Assembly (NCBI RefSeq): GCF_958450345.1
Contig: NC_088780.1
Span: 133,562,226-133,626,225 of the forward strand
Direction of reading: 5' to 3'
Origin: Calliphora vicina
Taxonomy: Eukaryota > Arthropoda > Insecta > Diptera > Calliphoridae
Length of the DNA stretch: 64,000 bases
The notes under the pieces were generated by a model. The model did no database searches. It had not been told where the DNA came from and worked only from the letters and a program-made list of their open reading frames with translations. The stretch's first letter is position 1, and the number at the start of each line of letters is the position of its first letter. The position numbers were made by a program, and so were the translations under genes. Positions 23,580 through 34,225 of this stretch are shown here, in pieces.

Positions 23580-23826
23580 CACAGAGAAAACAGATTCGTG
23601 ATAGCAACCGAATTTGTTGCCAATCGAATGATTCGGTTGCACATACAGAATTTTTCAGTTCTAACAACAGAAAGTCAGTTGATAAAAAAGAATTTCAGTT
23701 GAGGCAACCAAACTTTAGTTACCCCTTACAAAATATTGTAGTCACAACTTTAAAATTCGGTCACAAAGATAGAATCATTCGATTGGCAACAAATTCGGTT
23801 GCTATCACGAATCTGTTTTCTCTGTG
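23580..23826. mobile_element. 247-bp TA-flanked MITE
   Basis: Terminal inverted repeats of about 55 bp begin CACAGAGAAAACAGATTCG and end CGAATCTGTTTTCTCTGTG, with TA directly outside both ends (23578-23579, 23827-23828). The CAC(A/G)CAGAG-like tip resembles that of RepC. A degraded relative lies at about 25730-25920. No coding capacity. Confidence 0.88.
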
Positions 23827-24114
23827 TACTGTATACTTAAACATACATATATTTAAAATATTTATTAAGGGGTCATCGTTTGTATGGACCAACAAACTAA
23901 AAGTTTACCTTAGTTTTACATACAATTTCTCAAAATGTTTGTTAAGTTGTCAGTTACCATACATACCCTTGGATGCTTTCGAACCAATATAAATGAAATT
24001 TCAAAAACCATACAAATTACATATTTTCGTTTGATCTAAACTTCTATTATTCTGCTCTTCAAATTTGTTAATTTAAATAATACACAGTGTGTGTAAGATT
24101 TCATCAAAATATGG

Positions 24115-24383
24115 AATATTACATCGTGCAAAAGTTAGCCCAGGCTTCGCTGGACGGCGCTCATCCGAATTTAACATGACTCTGACGCATAAATCAGGCT
24201 GAATTTGACCGATGACATGGATAATGTTGCCTTTGAGAGCCGCTATGGTTTGTGGCTTATTTGCTTAGAAATACGATTCAAGAAAACCTCACGAGAAAAA
24301 GTCGATATCACCTCCACGTGAGATGACCATGCCTTCAAATCGCTGGTGCAGAAGGTCCAATGTGGCATGAGCTGTGTGGTACC
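24115..24383 (-). pseudogene. mariner transposase relic
   Basis: The minus strand reads YHTAHATLDLLHQRFEGMVI, then SRGGDIDFFS, stop, GFLESYF, stop, ANKPQTIAALKGNIIHVIGQ, then IQPDLCVRVM and further decayed sequence. This is the C-terminal third of a mariner transposase. The stretch that normally carries WPPRSCDLTPL before DFF is deleted, taking part of the catalytic site. The Trp after DFFL is a TGA stop, as in the element at 7894. It is cut at its 5' side by the repeat beginning at 24388. Confidence 0.8.
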
Positions 24384-24387
24384 GATG

Positions 24388-25053
24388 CACAGTGGTGCCA
24401 TTTGAGTTTTTTCGTTGCAAAAATCATAACTTTTGAACAAAATGAGATAATCCAAAAATTTAAAAGGAATATGATAGATAATTGATCAGCATATCAGTTT
24501 TAGAAAATGGTTCTACGCCTTTCAAGTGCCTACTTATGCGTTAGCAAAGTTGAAATTTTTGAAAAAATCAATTTAGTGGGAAGTAAAATAAAATATTTTT
24601 TTAAAATTTTTGATTTTTTATGTTTCTTTTAAAGGCTTTTATGATATAAAATTATTATATAAAAGATAAAAAAAAAATGTTGACAAACAAATTTTTGGTA
24701 GGTGAAACGTTATATGTCATTTTTGGAACCATGTCTTTTATTCTAAATATTACCTCTAACTAAAAATGGGGCAGCTGGAAATTTTTGCATTAGGTAAAGG
24801 AATAATCAAAGAACTTATTTTGAAAATATGAATCTGTCAAAAAAAAATAAAAATCAGAAAATAACAATTATGTTGTGTTTTTTTATTGTAAATATCATAA
24901 TTTTTACGGTCCCTTATTTTTTTCAAAAAGCTATATTCTTCCATATTTTGATAGTTAATTCGACAGATATATGTAGCTTTACATCAACCACATCTAAAAC
25001 TACAACAAAACTTTTTTAAAATCATATCATTTTAGAAGGCACCGGACCACCCT
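24388..25053. repeat. CACAGTGG-headed repeat
   Basis: Begins CACAGTGGTGCCATTTGAG within the mariner relic (preceded by CCGATG) and ends near GGCACCGGACCACCCTA. Only the first eight bases match RepD, and the rest is different A+T-rich sequence. The right end carries a CCACCCTA tip like that of hAT-3/hAT-4. Could be a separate family or a mosaic. Confidence 0.4.
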
Positions 25054-25729
25054 AATAGAGATTTCTTTAAACTTATTTGTATGTTAATTACTGGAATTTT
25101 TCGCGATAATCCTCATTATTACTGTGCAACTGAGGTGATGTTAACTCTTCAAAGTCAATGATGTTTTAAAGGAAATGTGTGTTTAATAATAAAATGTTTC
25201 CAATAAAATCATTTGAAGCTGTATTATTTGTAATTACATACTACATATTCGTCTTTATATATATAATTCTTCTGTACGCGTGTTAATAACTGAACTGCTC
25301 CTTAACCGCATGGGCGCGTCCGGGCGTTCAATGAAATTTGTTGTGTGTGTTTGAGTGGGTCCCTGAATAGTTTAGATTCACAATTGACCTATAGGTACAA
25401 TGCGCATGGAACCTCCCATACAAAGTAAAAATTTATTATTGTATATCTGGAGTACTATTATAGTGGGAGTCCGTCCAGCATACTTTCTGAAGGCCAGAAC
25501 TGGGAGTCTGCTCAAGAAACTTTTATAATATTCTACTTTTTACGAGAGATAACATCAACACTTTTAACAATGTATATGCTTAATCATTAATTGTGTATAT
25601 AGATGACTAAGGACTATTTCTCAGATCTTTTGCAGCAGTATTCTCCAATTCTGCTATGGCAGGAGAATTGGAGCCCTATAAACTGAGAACTTTTTGACTT
25701 ACTCTAAAGACTATTTCTAAGCACTACCC
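25054..25729. other. Unassigned DNA
   Basis: No gene or repeat terminus recognised. Confidence 0.4.
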
Positions 25730-25920
25730 AAAGAAAACAGTTTAGTTTTGAGATCCTAAACTGTTGCCAGTCGAATGATTTTGAGGTTATGTGACAAAAG
25801 TTTGGTCGCTTCAATCGTAAATAATCTTCATTAACTAACTTTATTTTCAAGAACCAAAAATTGATGTATACAAATGATTCTTTCGATTGGCTGCAAAATT
25901 GGTTGCCACAATTGATATTG
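25730..25920. repeat. Degraded relative of the 23580 MITE
   Basis: AAGAAAACAGTTTAGTTTTG and GATTCTTTCGATTGGCTGC..GGTTGCCAC echo the arms of the MITE at 23580-23826 in the same order and spacing. Termini are no longer intact. Confidence 0.5.
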
Positions 25921-26267
25921 ACGAGCTTTTTACGTTTAAATCTCTTTGTTCTTATCTTGGGTCGACCAATTGCGGTTAATGGTTTTAGCGTTAGAAGATC
26001 GCATTATTTACCTTCTGTCAGTTGATTAACGTTGAGTTTATTTAACCGAGGGAAATTTTTAACATGATTACATTTTTGAAATTTTCTCTCAAATGTTGCA
26101 GTTTTTGTTATTATAAGGAAGGAACTAAAATTTGCTCTTTCCACGAACAAATGAAATATTTTGTTACGGAGACATTTATAAAAGAAACAATTTTCGTTTT
26201 CTGATATCTCTGTGTTACCTTTTCAGATATTTAAATAAACTAATAATATCCTGCATCACTATACTGG

Positions 26268-26363
26268 GAAGTGTATATTAAATTATGTTAATCTGATCAG
26301 TATCACTTTCTGAGTCGGCTAAACGATGTCCGCCTGCACGTCTGTCTGTCATTGTAAACCTTG
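26268..26363 (-). repeat. RepB fragment
   Basis: Contains TATCACTTTCTGAGTCGGCT, AAACGATGTCCGCC and TGTAAACC, the conserved RepB block. It runs directly into RepD copy 3. Confidence 0.65.
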
Positions 26364-26755
26364 CAAAGTGGTATTAGAAAAAAAGAGGGGAAACAATTTT
26401 GTAACTTCTAAACCCTTAATCCGATTTGAATGAAATTTTATGTACTCAAAGAAAAAGTGTTGTCGAGTTTAAGTTTTGAATTTTGACCGCATAGGCCGAC
26501 CAGGGGTGCGGCCACGGGTCCCCAAATTAGGACACCTCGGGTATGTTTAATTTTTAAAACGATCCGATTACTTCGATACGATTGAATACGACCGATTTCA
26601 AATAACATATGTATATAGCATCTCCTCGTCAATTATCTTTTACAACTTAGGAGATATTCGCATTAGAAAATTAAATTTTCAACATTTTTACCCACCAGTT
26701 TTTTGATAACGCGGGTCCAAATATTTTCCGATTTTCTCCATTTTTCTTTTGTTGG
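26364..26755 (+). mobile_element. RepD copy 3, truncated
   Basis: CAAAGTGGTATTAG head, then the GGGTGCGGCCACGGG, CACCTCGGGTATGTTTAATT and ATCTCCTCGTC blocks. It stops after TTTTCTTTTGTTGGACTAGC, where the tandem satellite starts. The frames at 26438-26860 are shadows. Confidence 0.7.
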
Positions 26756-26763
26756 ACTAGCAC

Positions 26764-27480
26764 CAAATGGTCTTAAAGGAAAAGACCTAAGCTTTCTTTT
26801 GAGCAAAAAAAAAATATGAAAAAAAGTTCGATTTTGCAAAAAAAGACAAACATTTTCCATAGTTACAAAATATTTATTTTAATAGATATCCCACTCGAAT
26901 ACCACTAACCGACCAAAAACTTCTTAAACGAATGGACCTAAGCTTTCTTTTGAGCAAAAAAAAAATTGAAAAAGGGTCCATTTTGGAAAAAAATCAACAA
27001 AGTTTTTGATTTTGCAAAAAAAAGTCAACAATTTTATGTTTTGAGTTACAAAATATTTATTTTGATAGATATCCCACACGCATCCCACTGAGCGACTAAA
27101 TAGGTCTTCAAGGCAAATATCTAAGCTTTCTTTTGAGCAAAAAAAAAAATAAAAAAAGGATCCATTTTGAAAAAAGAAGTCAACAAAGTTTTTGATTTTG
27201 CAAAAAAAAAAAATCAAAAATTTTATGTTTTGAGTTACAAAACATTTATTTTGATAGATATCCAACTTGTATTCCACTAAGCGACCAAATAGGTCTTCAA
27301 GAAAAATATCTAGGCTTTCTGTTGAGAGAAAAAAGGCCCAATTTGAAAAAAAAAATTTTAAAAATTTTTGGATTTGGAAAAAATTTTTTTTTCGAGAGAT
27401 TGAAGAAATATGTAGCTATCTCAAATATTTGGGACACATTTTGCTAAAAACAATACGTTATAAATTACATGGATGAGAAA
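26764..27480 (+). repeat. Short tandem satellite, about four units of 150-190 bp
   Basis: The phrase AAGCTTTCTTTTGAGCAAAA recurs at about 26789, 26940, 27123 and, diverged, 27312. Each is followed by a poly(A)-rich stretch, GAGTTACAAAATATTTATTT, GATAGATATCCCAC and a TCTTCAAGG-type link. An inverted copy lies at about 55500-56110. The frame at 26924-27277 follows the tandem unit and is not a gene. Confidence 0.8.
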
Positions 27481-27539
27481 ATACACTTGCTTGGCCAAAA
27501 TGTCAAATATTGAACCTCTCTAACTCAGAGATCTCCACC

Positions 27540-27800
27540 GATCTTGTTGATAAATTCAGTCGGAAGACATCGATTTCAAAAGTTGGTTCACTTGACTGAA
27601 ATCCCCCATATACAAAAGTCATGTCACCAAATTTTGTAACGATCGGTACATAATTAGTCATAGCACCAATATAAGGTCCACTTCCGAAAATCATTCCAAT
27701 AAAATTCAACACAAATAAGTTTCATATACATATACAGAAGACATGCCACCTAATTTTATGTCGATTGGTCTATAATTACTCATAGCTCCCATATAAATTT
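27540..27800 (-). repeat. RepB fragment
   Basis: GTCATGTCACCAAATTTTGT, GATCGGTACATAATTAGTC, TCCACTTCCGAAAATCA and AGCTCCCATATAAA are the RepB internal series in reverse orientation. Both ends are lost. Confidence 0.7.
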
Positions 27801-28390
27801 TAAAAGAAACCTATTCATAACAACAATATTCGGACTGATTTTTACTGAAAAACCTCAAAAACTTTATATTTACAAAACTTCTTAGAAATATTACATTAAG
27901 TTAAGTTTTCTACTTCCATCAGAAGTTCTCTTGTATAAATATTTATTTGATGTCCCTTGCTAGAAATGCACCACAGTACTCTGGCTGCTTTCAAATTCCA
28001 CTGAACTCATGTTGTTTATGTTTCCATTTATTATCAGTCAAATAAACGGTTGTTGACTGGGACTACACCAATATTTATAAAATTGTGAAATTCAAATTTG
28101 TTAGTGTTCTTTGGCTGTTTCACATCTTTCAGCAGCTTAATTTGTATTTATTTAGCATTTTATTCGCGTAAATAACAGCAATACACACAAAATACTTGTA
28201 CAAACATAAAAAAATAATCATTGAATTTGTGTATTTCATTTTATTTACATATATTTTTTGTGTGTTTTTCTTTATTAATAAATATTTTTTTTTAAAAAGC
28301 CTTGACTTCAACAATCACCCATCAACAACAGTCAGTTGCTGATGGAGCCCAGCGAAATTTTGTGGTTGTAATTAGAAATATTTTTCATTG
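27801..28390. other. Unassigned DNA
   Basis: Nothing recognised. Confidence 0.4.
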
Positions 28391-28398
28391 CTAATTAG
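28391..28398. repeat. 8-bp target-site duplication of hAT-2 (left)
   Basis: CTAATTAG, repeated exactly at 29612-29619. Confidence 0.9.
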
Positions 28399-29611
28399 TA
28401 GGGTATACATTCGACTAATGATCTTTCGATTAATCGATTAATTTCTTACGTATAATTATTCGAACAATTTAAAAATGGCCATTTTCGAATAACGAATAAC
28501 TCGAACAATTTTATGCAGAATAATCGAATAAAACGAATAAATGCTCATATATATTTAAATTTATTAAATTGCTTAAAATTTTTCATAATTTCAAATTTAA
28601 ATAAGTTATAATGATTCACAAAAACTATATTGTTTCTGAAATTCTACAAATAACTAAAGACAAAGGGACTTTCGATCACTGTAGATGAGTGTTCCGATAG
28701 CTCCTTCTATAAATATATAAATATTACTGCAAGAAGTTACAATTCTAAAAACAAATCTTTAAACATTTTTAACTTAGGACTTGAAACAATGAAAATAAAA
28801 GGTACGGAATAAAATATTTGTTATTTAGCTGGCGAAATATTAGAAGAATCGCAATTAGTTATCAAAATATTAACTTAGATTAAAGTGGAGTTGAATGTGA
28901 TGGAAAATGTGATTTTGAAACGGTTGTCGAAAGTGATATTGAGGATGACATTTATAATGATTGCATTGAAATAGATGAAGGTCATGATCTTAAAATATAT
29001 GTATATAAGTGTTGTAAACTATTTTATAAATCGAATGATAAACACAAATATTGCAAACTAACGTTTTGTTGCAAGAAAAGCATGGAGTTCGTCTTATACA
29101 TAATTTTGAACATCGTTGAACATCTTTGTCTAACATGGTGATAAAGTTTTTGCGTATTTGTAAATGCATCAATCATACACTGCCTGTCTTCAAATTAGCC
29201 ATGTTCACTGACAATGATATCAAACTTTTGACAGATTCCCTTTATTGTTTAATTCCCCAAGACCAATTGATTAAGCAAAGATACGACAACGTTGATAGAG
29301 CTTCAAGGTACAATACAATTTGTTATAAATAATTTAGAAATAGTGAATAATTAATTTACTAAAGAACATTATCAACATTATCAATACCTGAATTGTTAAC
29401 TTTAACGTTACTATTGTTTTTCTTTAACAATAAAATATTAAAAAACCGACATCAAAACTTCATTCTTTACTTTTTTAAACAAATTTAAATTATTCGAATA
29501 ATTCGATTAATTTTAAACGTGTAATCGAATTATTCGAACAAGTTAAAATCTCTTAGTCGAATTATTCCTTTTATTCGAACAAGAGAAAAATTGAATAATT
29601 CGAATACCCTA
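28399..29611 (+). mobile_element. hAT-2, complete but defective hAT element
   Basis: A 1213-bp element. Left end TAGGGTATACATTCG, right end CGAATTATTC-type sequence ending TACCCTA, perfect 8-bp duplication outside. Both subterminal regions are dense in TATTCGAATAAT-like palindromes. Contains remains of a hAT transposase in plus orientation. Fragments of the same family lie at 281, 16596, 36292, 38990 and probably 63766. Confidence 0.92.
28662..29331 (+). pseudogene. hAT transposase relic
   Basis: The plus strand reads KGLSITVDECSDSSFYKYIN from 28662, then an NLGLETMKIKGTE stretch. The pattern TxDE..S...Y.....NLGL.....G.E is the start of the hAT catalytic domain, with the Asp of ITVDE in the place of the first catalytic Asp. 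A stop follows after GTE, and another after 84 bases. Downstream, 29126-29331 gives KCINHTLPVFKLAMF, comparable to the C.AHTLNL motif of hAT proteins, then DSLYCLIPQDQLIKQRYDNV. Most of the domain between and after is missing, compared with the usual 550-700 residues. Dead. The overlapping minus-strand frame at 28990-29172 is a shadow. Confidence 0.75.
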
Positions 29612-29619
29612 CTAATTAG
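29612..29619. repeat. 8-bp target-site duplication of hAT-2 (right)
   Basis: CTAATTAG, identical to 28391-28398. Confidence 0.9.
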
Positions 29620-29705
29620 TTTCATATAATGTTATGTGCTGTTTTTATAATACAAGCGAGTACTTTGAGTGGAAATTTTACATGTGTTTTATTAAAGGGA
29701 AAACT

Positions 29706-30260
29706 AGTTGGGTCAATAAGTCCCCGGCTTTTGGAATTTCCCGGCTCCTATCAACAGGCATTTGTCAGTTGACTCCTGTCAAAATTGGGAAAAGCTGTGT
29801 TATTTATTTTGTGTGTCACAGTCATTGATAGCAGACTATCTCGTGACTTGAGAAGAAAATAAGAAAAAATTAATTTCGTGTACAGACTAGGCATTTTTTT
29901 TTTGCGGAAAGAAACCATCACTCAAAACAAAGCTATGCTTGATAAATACTTTGGGAACTCTGTACCATCAGTTTCAATGGTAAAAATATGTTTTACTGAA
30001 TTTCGTTGTGGTCGTACTAGCAAGGAAGATACCGAACGTTATGGATGCCCAGTTGATCAATGAATTGATGAAGGATACAAGTTGCTCCGCCCTATTCTTC
30101 CGATTTATCCCCGAGTTATTATTTCTTGTTTCCAAACCTCATAAAAAATACATATTTTGATGACCTCGACAAATCTTATTTTTTGGAAGAGATAACAAAA
30201 TTGGAGAAACGTTGGACGAAGTAAATGAAAATTTAGTTTTTCATCCAAAAACCTGTGTTT
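29706..30260 (+). mobile_element. mariner relic, internally deleted
   Basis: The left end carries TTGGGTCAATAAGTCCCCGG, like a mariner TIR. Transposase pieces from both ends of the protein follow at 29896-30253. A matching right TIR was not found, so the right limit is the end of the coding relic. Confidence 0.65.
29896..30253 (+). pseudogene. mariner transposase, N- and C-termini fused by deletion
   Basis: N-terminal part: FFLRKETITQNKAMLDKYFG, then SVPSVSMVKICFTEFRCGRT and EDTERYGCPVD, the helix-turn-helix region of mariner proteins. A large deletion and frame change then lead to APPYSSDLSPSYYFLFPNL and SYFLEEITKLEKRWTK, the usual C-terminal end. The catalytic Asp of the SPDLAPSDY motif is Tyr here (SSDLSPSYY). 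The first two catalytic Asp residues are deleted. Clearly dead. It belongs to a different mariner group from the three other relics in the window, closer to the DD34D type with FFLF.. ends. Confidence 0.8.
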
Positions 30261-30314
30261 CATTCAATTGTTAGTTTTTTACTTTTTGTTATATTTTTTG
30301 TTAGATAAAAAGAA

Positions 30315-30580
30315 ATGATAGGAATGGCAGATAGAGACCACAAACGGTTTAAATTATCCGCCTTGACTCATGATCAGTTGGTACTGCACGAGAAGATCGA
30401 CAGCCAGGAAGTTCAAAAGTTGCCAAAAAAGCAAAACATCCACTTTCCAATCTGGATAGGCAAAAAAGATGGTGCAAACTATGCAAAAAGTCGCAAACAC
30501 AGTGTGTTTGCTCAAAATGCGAACTTCATTTATGCAGCTCAAATGCCAATAATTGTTTTTATGAGTATCATCGCATAAAG
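30315..30580 (+). pseudogene. piggyBac-like transposase C-terminal relic
   Basis: In one plus frame the end reads RQKRWCKLCKKSQTQCVCSK, then CELHLCSS and NCFYEYH, then a stop. The order CxxC...CxxC...C......CF..YH matches the cysteine-rich zinc-binding tail of piggyBac transposases. The upstream part (30315-30440) looks coding in another frame, so a frameshift lies near 30440. The longer open frame at 30315-30578 is therefore only partly the original one. Neither end nor a TTAA duplication was established. Confidence 0.6.
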
Positions 30581-30599
30581 TAAAACATATTTTCAACTT

Positions 30600-32980
30600 T
30601 TTGTATCTTTTTCATTCGTTTGTCAATGAAATCATTGTTATTTACACATAAACCGGCAACAATGCCCTGAGGCACTCTTAACCTTTTTGCACCTGGTTCC
30701 TAAACTTAATTTGCAAATTGGTTTCTGATGGCTGTTCTGAGTTAATTGGGTCATAATTACCGTGAAAAAATTATTCGACAACTTTTTTTTTAGCTTCTTA
30801 AGCCAGTCGGTATACTGATGTTTGTACACGAAATCTAACAAAATTCATTTCAGCCTTCCATATCGACATACATACCTCATAGCCAAGCACAAGGCATTTA
30901 AATTTATTTTATATCTTATATGTTCCAATACCGCAAGGAAAATATTTTATATTATTTTTAGTAAATGTTAATTTTGCTGGGTATTTAATTGGAGCTGAGA
31001 GTAAAAAGATTCCAAAAAAAATTTTTTGTAAAAAAAAATCATTTAAATAGCTTTTTAATATTTATTTTGCCGTAAAAGTTTATTACACTTTTTCTGTCTG
31101 AGTGTTTAAATTTTTCTTCGCATTGTTTCCTTGTAACAATAGAACACTTTCTAGCAGCCAATATACAGATAGAATTGACTGATGGAGTACAAAAAGAGTA
31201 AGAAGAAACAGCAACAATCAAACATAAATAATTTATTAAAATTACAATTATATTTAAAGATTTTAATTGTTTATTAAAGAGTTTAATTAGGGGTTATCTG
31301 TTGAAGTTTTTTTATTTTATTTTGCATGTTTTATAACAATATCAATAATAGAATAACTTTCTCTTAATTCAAACAGTAATTTTGTATTAAACATGACTCA
31401 TTCAATGTTGTATTAGAAATTTAAAATTTATTAAAAAAAAAATATTGTTAGATTTGTTTAGATGTTAATTTTCGTGGTTACAAATACAATATTTTAAATA
31501 TTATCACAATCACTGGCCATCAGCGTAAAAGTGGTGTAACCCCAAACTATTTACTTAGATGTATATGCAACTTATAAAACGTTTGCTACATTAGTTTATT
31601 CCCATCTGCTTTTGAATACCAAATGGTAGCTTGCACCACTTTTGTACTGATAGTTGGTAATGTAAGGACAGTAAAATTGCAGAAAAAAATGTGCGTTACA
31701 GCACTTTTGGGCTGATGGTTTCAAATCAAATGCATAAATTATGAAACAGTTTAAAAACCAGGGCTAGTTTTTCAAACAAAAAGCTTGATAAGTAAGCTTT
31801 TGTATATTTTACAAGGCTTTAGAAAAAATATATATTTTTTTGCTGAACCATTCATAAATATGCATATTTTGCATGTCGACTATAATTTCTTTACAGAAAA
31901 TATTGTTTTTGAGTTTTTTTTACATACAACCAGACATCAAATGTTAATAGTAGATACCACAACATAAATACTACATCCACTTTGGGTCTTTATGAGACAT
32001 AAAGACGATCTAGCTATGTCCGTCGGTTTGTCTGTCTTTGAAGGCAAACATTATTTTTGCCAAGAATTTTTTAAACAATATTTAAATTTTTGTCATTTTA
32101 TATAACAAATAACGATAATTTAATTTCGGAATGTGAACAAACAATTTATTGTTCTAAATATGTAAAACAATTTGATATTTCCTCTGCATATCCATGCTTT
32201 TTTCTGCATATTTTATCATTTTTAGAGCTTTTTTGCTTGCTTATTTTATTTAATCTTGCCCTGTTAATAATATATGAATACATGAGTTTATTATATATTA
32301 AATACTAACTAAAAATACTCTTGTTATTGAACAGAAATAATAATAAAAAAACAAATAATCACCATTTAATTTTATCTCAAAATCACATCTCATAAAAATA
32401 TATATTTTTTTTTTTAAAAACACCAATGCGGTTTAATGTCAAAAAATAATCTCGTTTCAAATGATTCAAAAAATATTTATATTTATTAACAATCTCGAGT
32501 ATTAATCACACTGTTGTAATATACAAATAAATATAAAACAATTTCGTATTAAAAAAAGAAAATAAAATGGAATTTAGTAATAAAACCAAATAACCACAAA
32601 ACCGTTTATTTGTTCAAAATCGCAATAAAAAGAATTCAATTTTATATATGAAATCCCTTCGTATATACAAGAAAACATTTGACTTATTATTTATTCATTT
32701 TTGCTAAAATAGAATGTGATTTATTGTAAATGCACGCAATATTTTAAATTCTATGTAAAAAAAAAAATAATACAAAATAAGCCTTATTAAAACAAAATGT
32801 GTATAAATAGTATATAAAAAAAGAATTATTTCCACAAAAGCTAAGCAAACAATGTTACAGCCTAAAACCATATTCTACAATATACATATGTATAACCACA
32901 GTAAGGGATATAAGTTTAAGGGTCTTGAATTAATAAACTGTAAAACATAAAGTTAATTTATTTATATTATACTAGATTAT
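30600..32980. other. Unassigned A+T-rich DNA
   Basis: No gene recognised. A short RepA/RepB block (GACGATCTAGCTATGTCCGT and TTTGTCTGTC) lies at about 32005-32045. The remainder is simple A+T-rich DNA. Confidence 0.4.
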
Positions 32981-32989
32981 AGTGTGCAA

Positions 32990-33030
32990 TCAGGTTGCGG
33001 GTTCGATTCCAGCCTTCAACTCTGGGTGTA
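32990..33030 (+). promoter_or_regulatory. tRNA-like T-arm / B-box
   Basis: GCGGGTTCGATTCCAGC contains a perfect RNA polymerase III B-box (GGTTCGATTCC), and four of five T-stem pairs can form. No matching anticodon arm, acceptor stem or convincing A-box is visible upstream, so it is at best a tRNA or tRNA-derived SINE relic. Confidence 0.3.
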
Positions 33031-33146
33031 TCTACAGACAAGCGAATCGCTTCGCAGTTTGTGTTTGTTTTTTAAACATTTTTAAAACCATTTTTGGGAA
33101 TTAATTTTGGTTCTACAGTCACTTGCCCTCAAACAATTATCCCACT

Positions 33147-33154
33147 GTATACAC
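33147..33154. repeat. 8-bp target-site duplication of hAT-4 (left)
   Basis: GTATACAC; the right copy at 35743-35750 is GTGTACAC, one mismatch. Confidence 0.8.
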
Positions 33155-33423
33155 TAGGGAGGCCCTTAAGTTGGAATTTTTCAATATTTAGTACTTCCAC
33201 GGCCTAAATTGGTTATCCGTTATCTAAACCCCAAAGACAGACAATTTTAGGATAACGTTTAGAACAATTATTAGGAACTATTTGATCCACATTTATTCCG
33301 AACTTTTTTTTTTTTTTTAGATAAGTTAATTTTTGCTCTTACAAAACAAAATTTTGTCAATTAGATAAAAATAAGCCACTTTTAAAACTCAGTACTTCAA
33401 AAATATTGCATATTTCTCATATT

Positions 33424-34160
33424 TATACCCTACACCAACATAGTGGGTAGGGAATTATGCGTTTGTGCAGATGTTTGTAACGTCCAAAAATGTTAGTCTA
33501 ACACCCACCTTAAAGTATACCGATCGACTTAGAATCACTTTCTGAGTCGATTAAACGATGTCCGTCCATCCGTCCGTCTGGTTGGCTGGCTGGCTGGTTG
33601 TCCATGTAAACCTTGTTCGCAGAGTACAGGTCGCAATTTTGAAGATATTTAGATCAAATTTGGTACATATTATTTTTTCGCCCGAAGGACCAAGCCTATT
33701 GAAACTGGCTGAAATCGGTCCATTATTTCACCTAGCCCCCATACAAATGTCCTTCCGAAATTGGACTTTATCGGTCATAAATGTTTAATTTATAAATGTA
33801 TCTCCACAAATTGCGCTCCAAATAAGTTTTATATATACAAAATTCATGTCACCAAATTTTGTTACGATCGGTCCATAATTAGTCATAGCTCCCATATAGA
33901 CCCGCTTCCGAAAATCACTTTAACGTGCATAAATCGCTTAAAAATTTTGGTATACACACAAAATTCAACATAGTTAACTTTCATATAGACACAAATCACA
34001 CGACCTAATTCCATGGTGATCGGTCCATAATTGGTTATAGCTCCCATATAACCCCACTTCCGAAAATCACTCACGAATATAAATTATTGATATTTTAAAA
34101 GAAAAATGTTTTTGCTCATTTACTTAGTGTAGGGTATTATATCCATACTTTCTTACTTGT
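33424..34160 (-). mobile_element. RepB copy, reverse orientation
   Basis: From TATACCCTACACCAACATAG to CATACTTTCTTACTTGT, with the CCGTCCGTCTGG and GGCTGGCTGG blocks and the full internal series. Frames at 33558-34074 are shadows of the repeat. Confidence 0.85.
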
Positions 34161-34225
34161 TTTTTTATAAACTAAGTCAGAACCAATGACTTGTTGTTGA
34201 ATAAAATCTTAAGAAAAAAAAAAAA

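Noticed and set aside
26924..27277. 117-residue repetitive protein
   Set aside because: Follows the satellite unit; Phe/Lys-rich because of poly(A) tracts, with no start context or family.
33558..34074. RepB frames with apparent conservation (also 43065-43548, 49730-50040)
   Set aside because: Similarity reflects repeat copies; frames on both strands are equally open and no protein family is matched.
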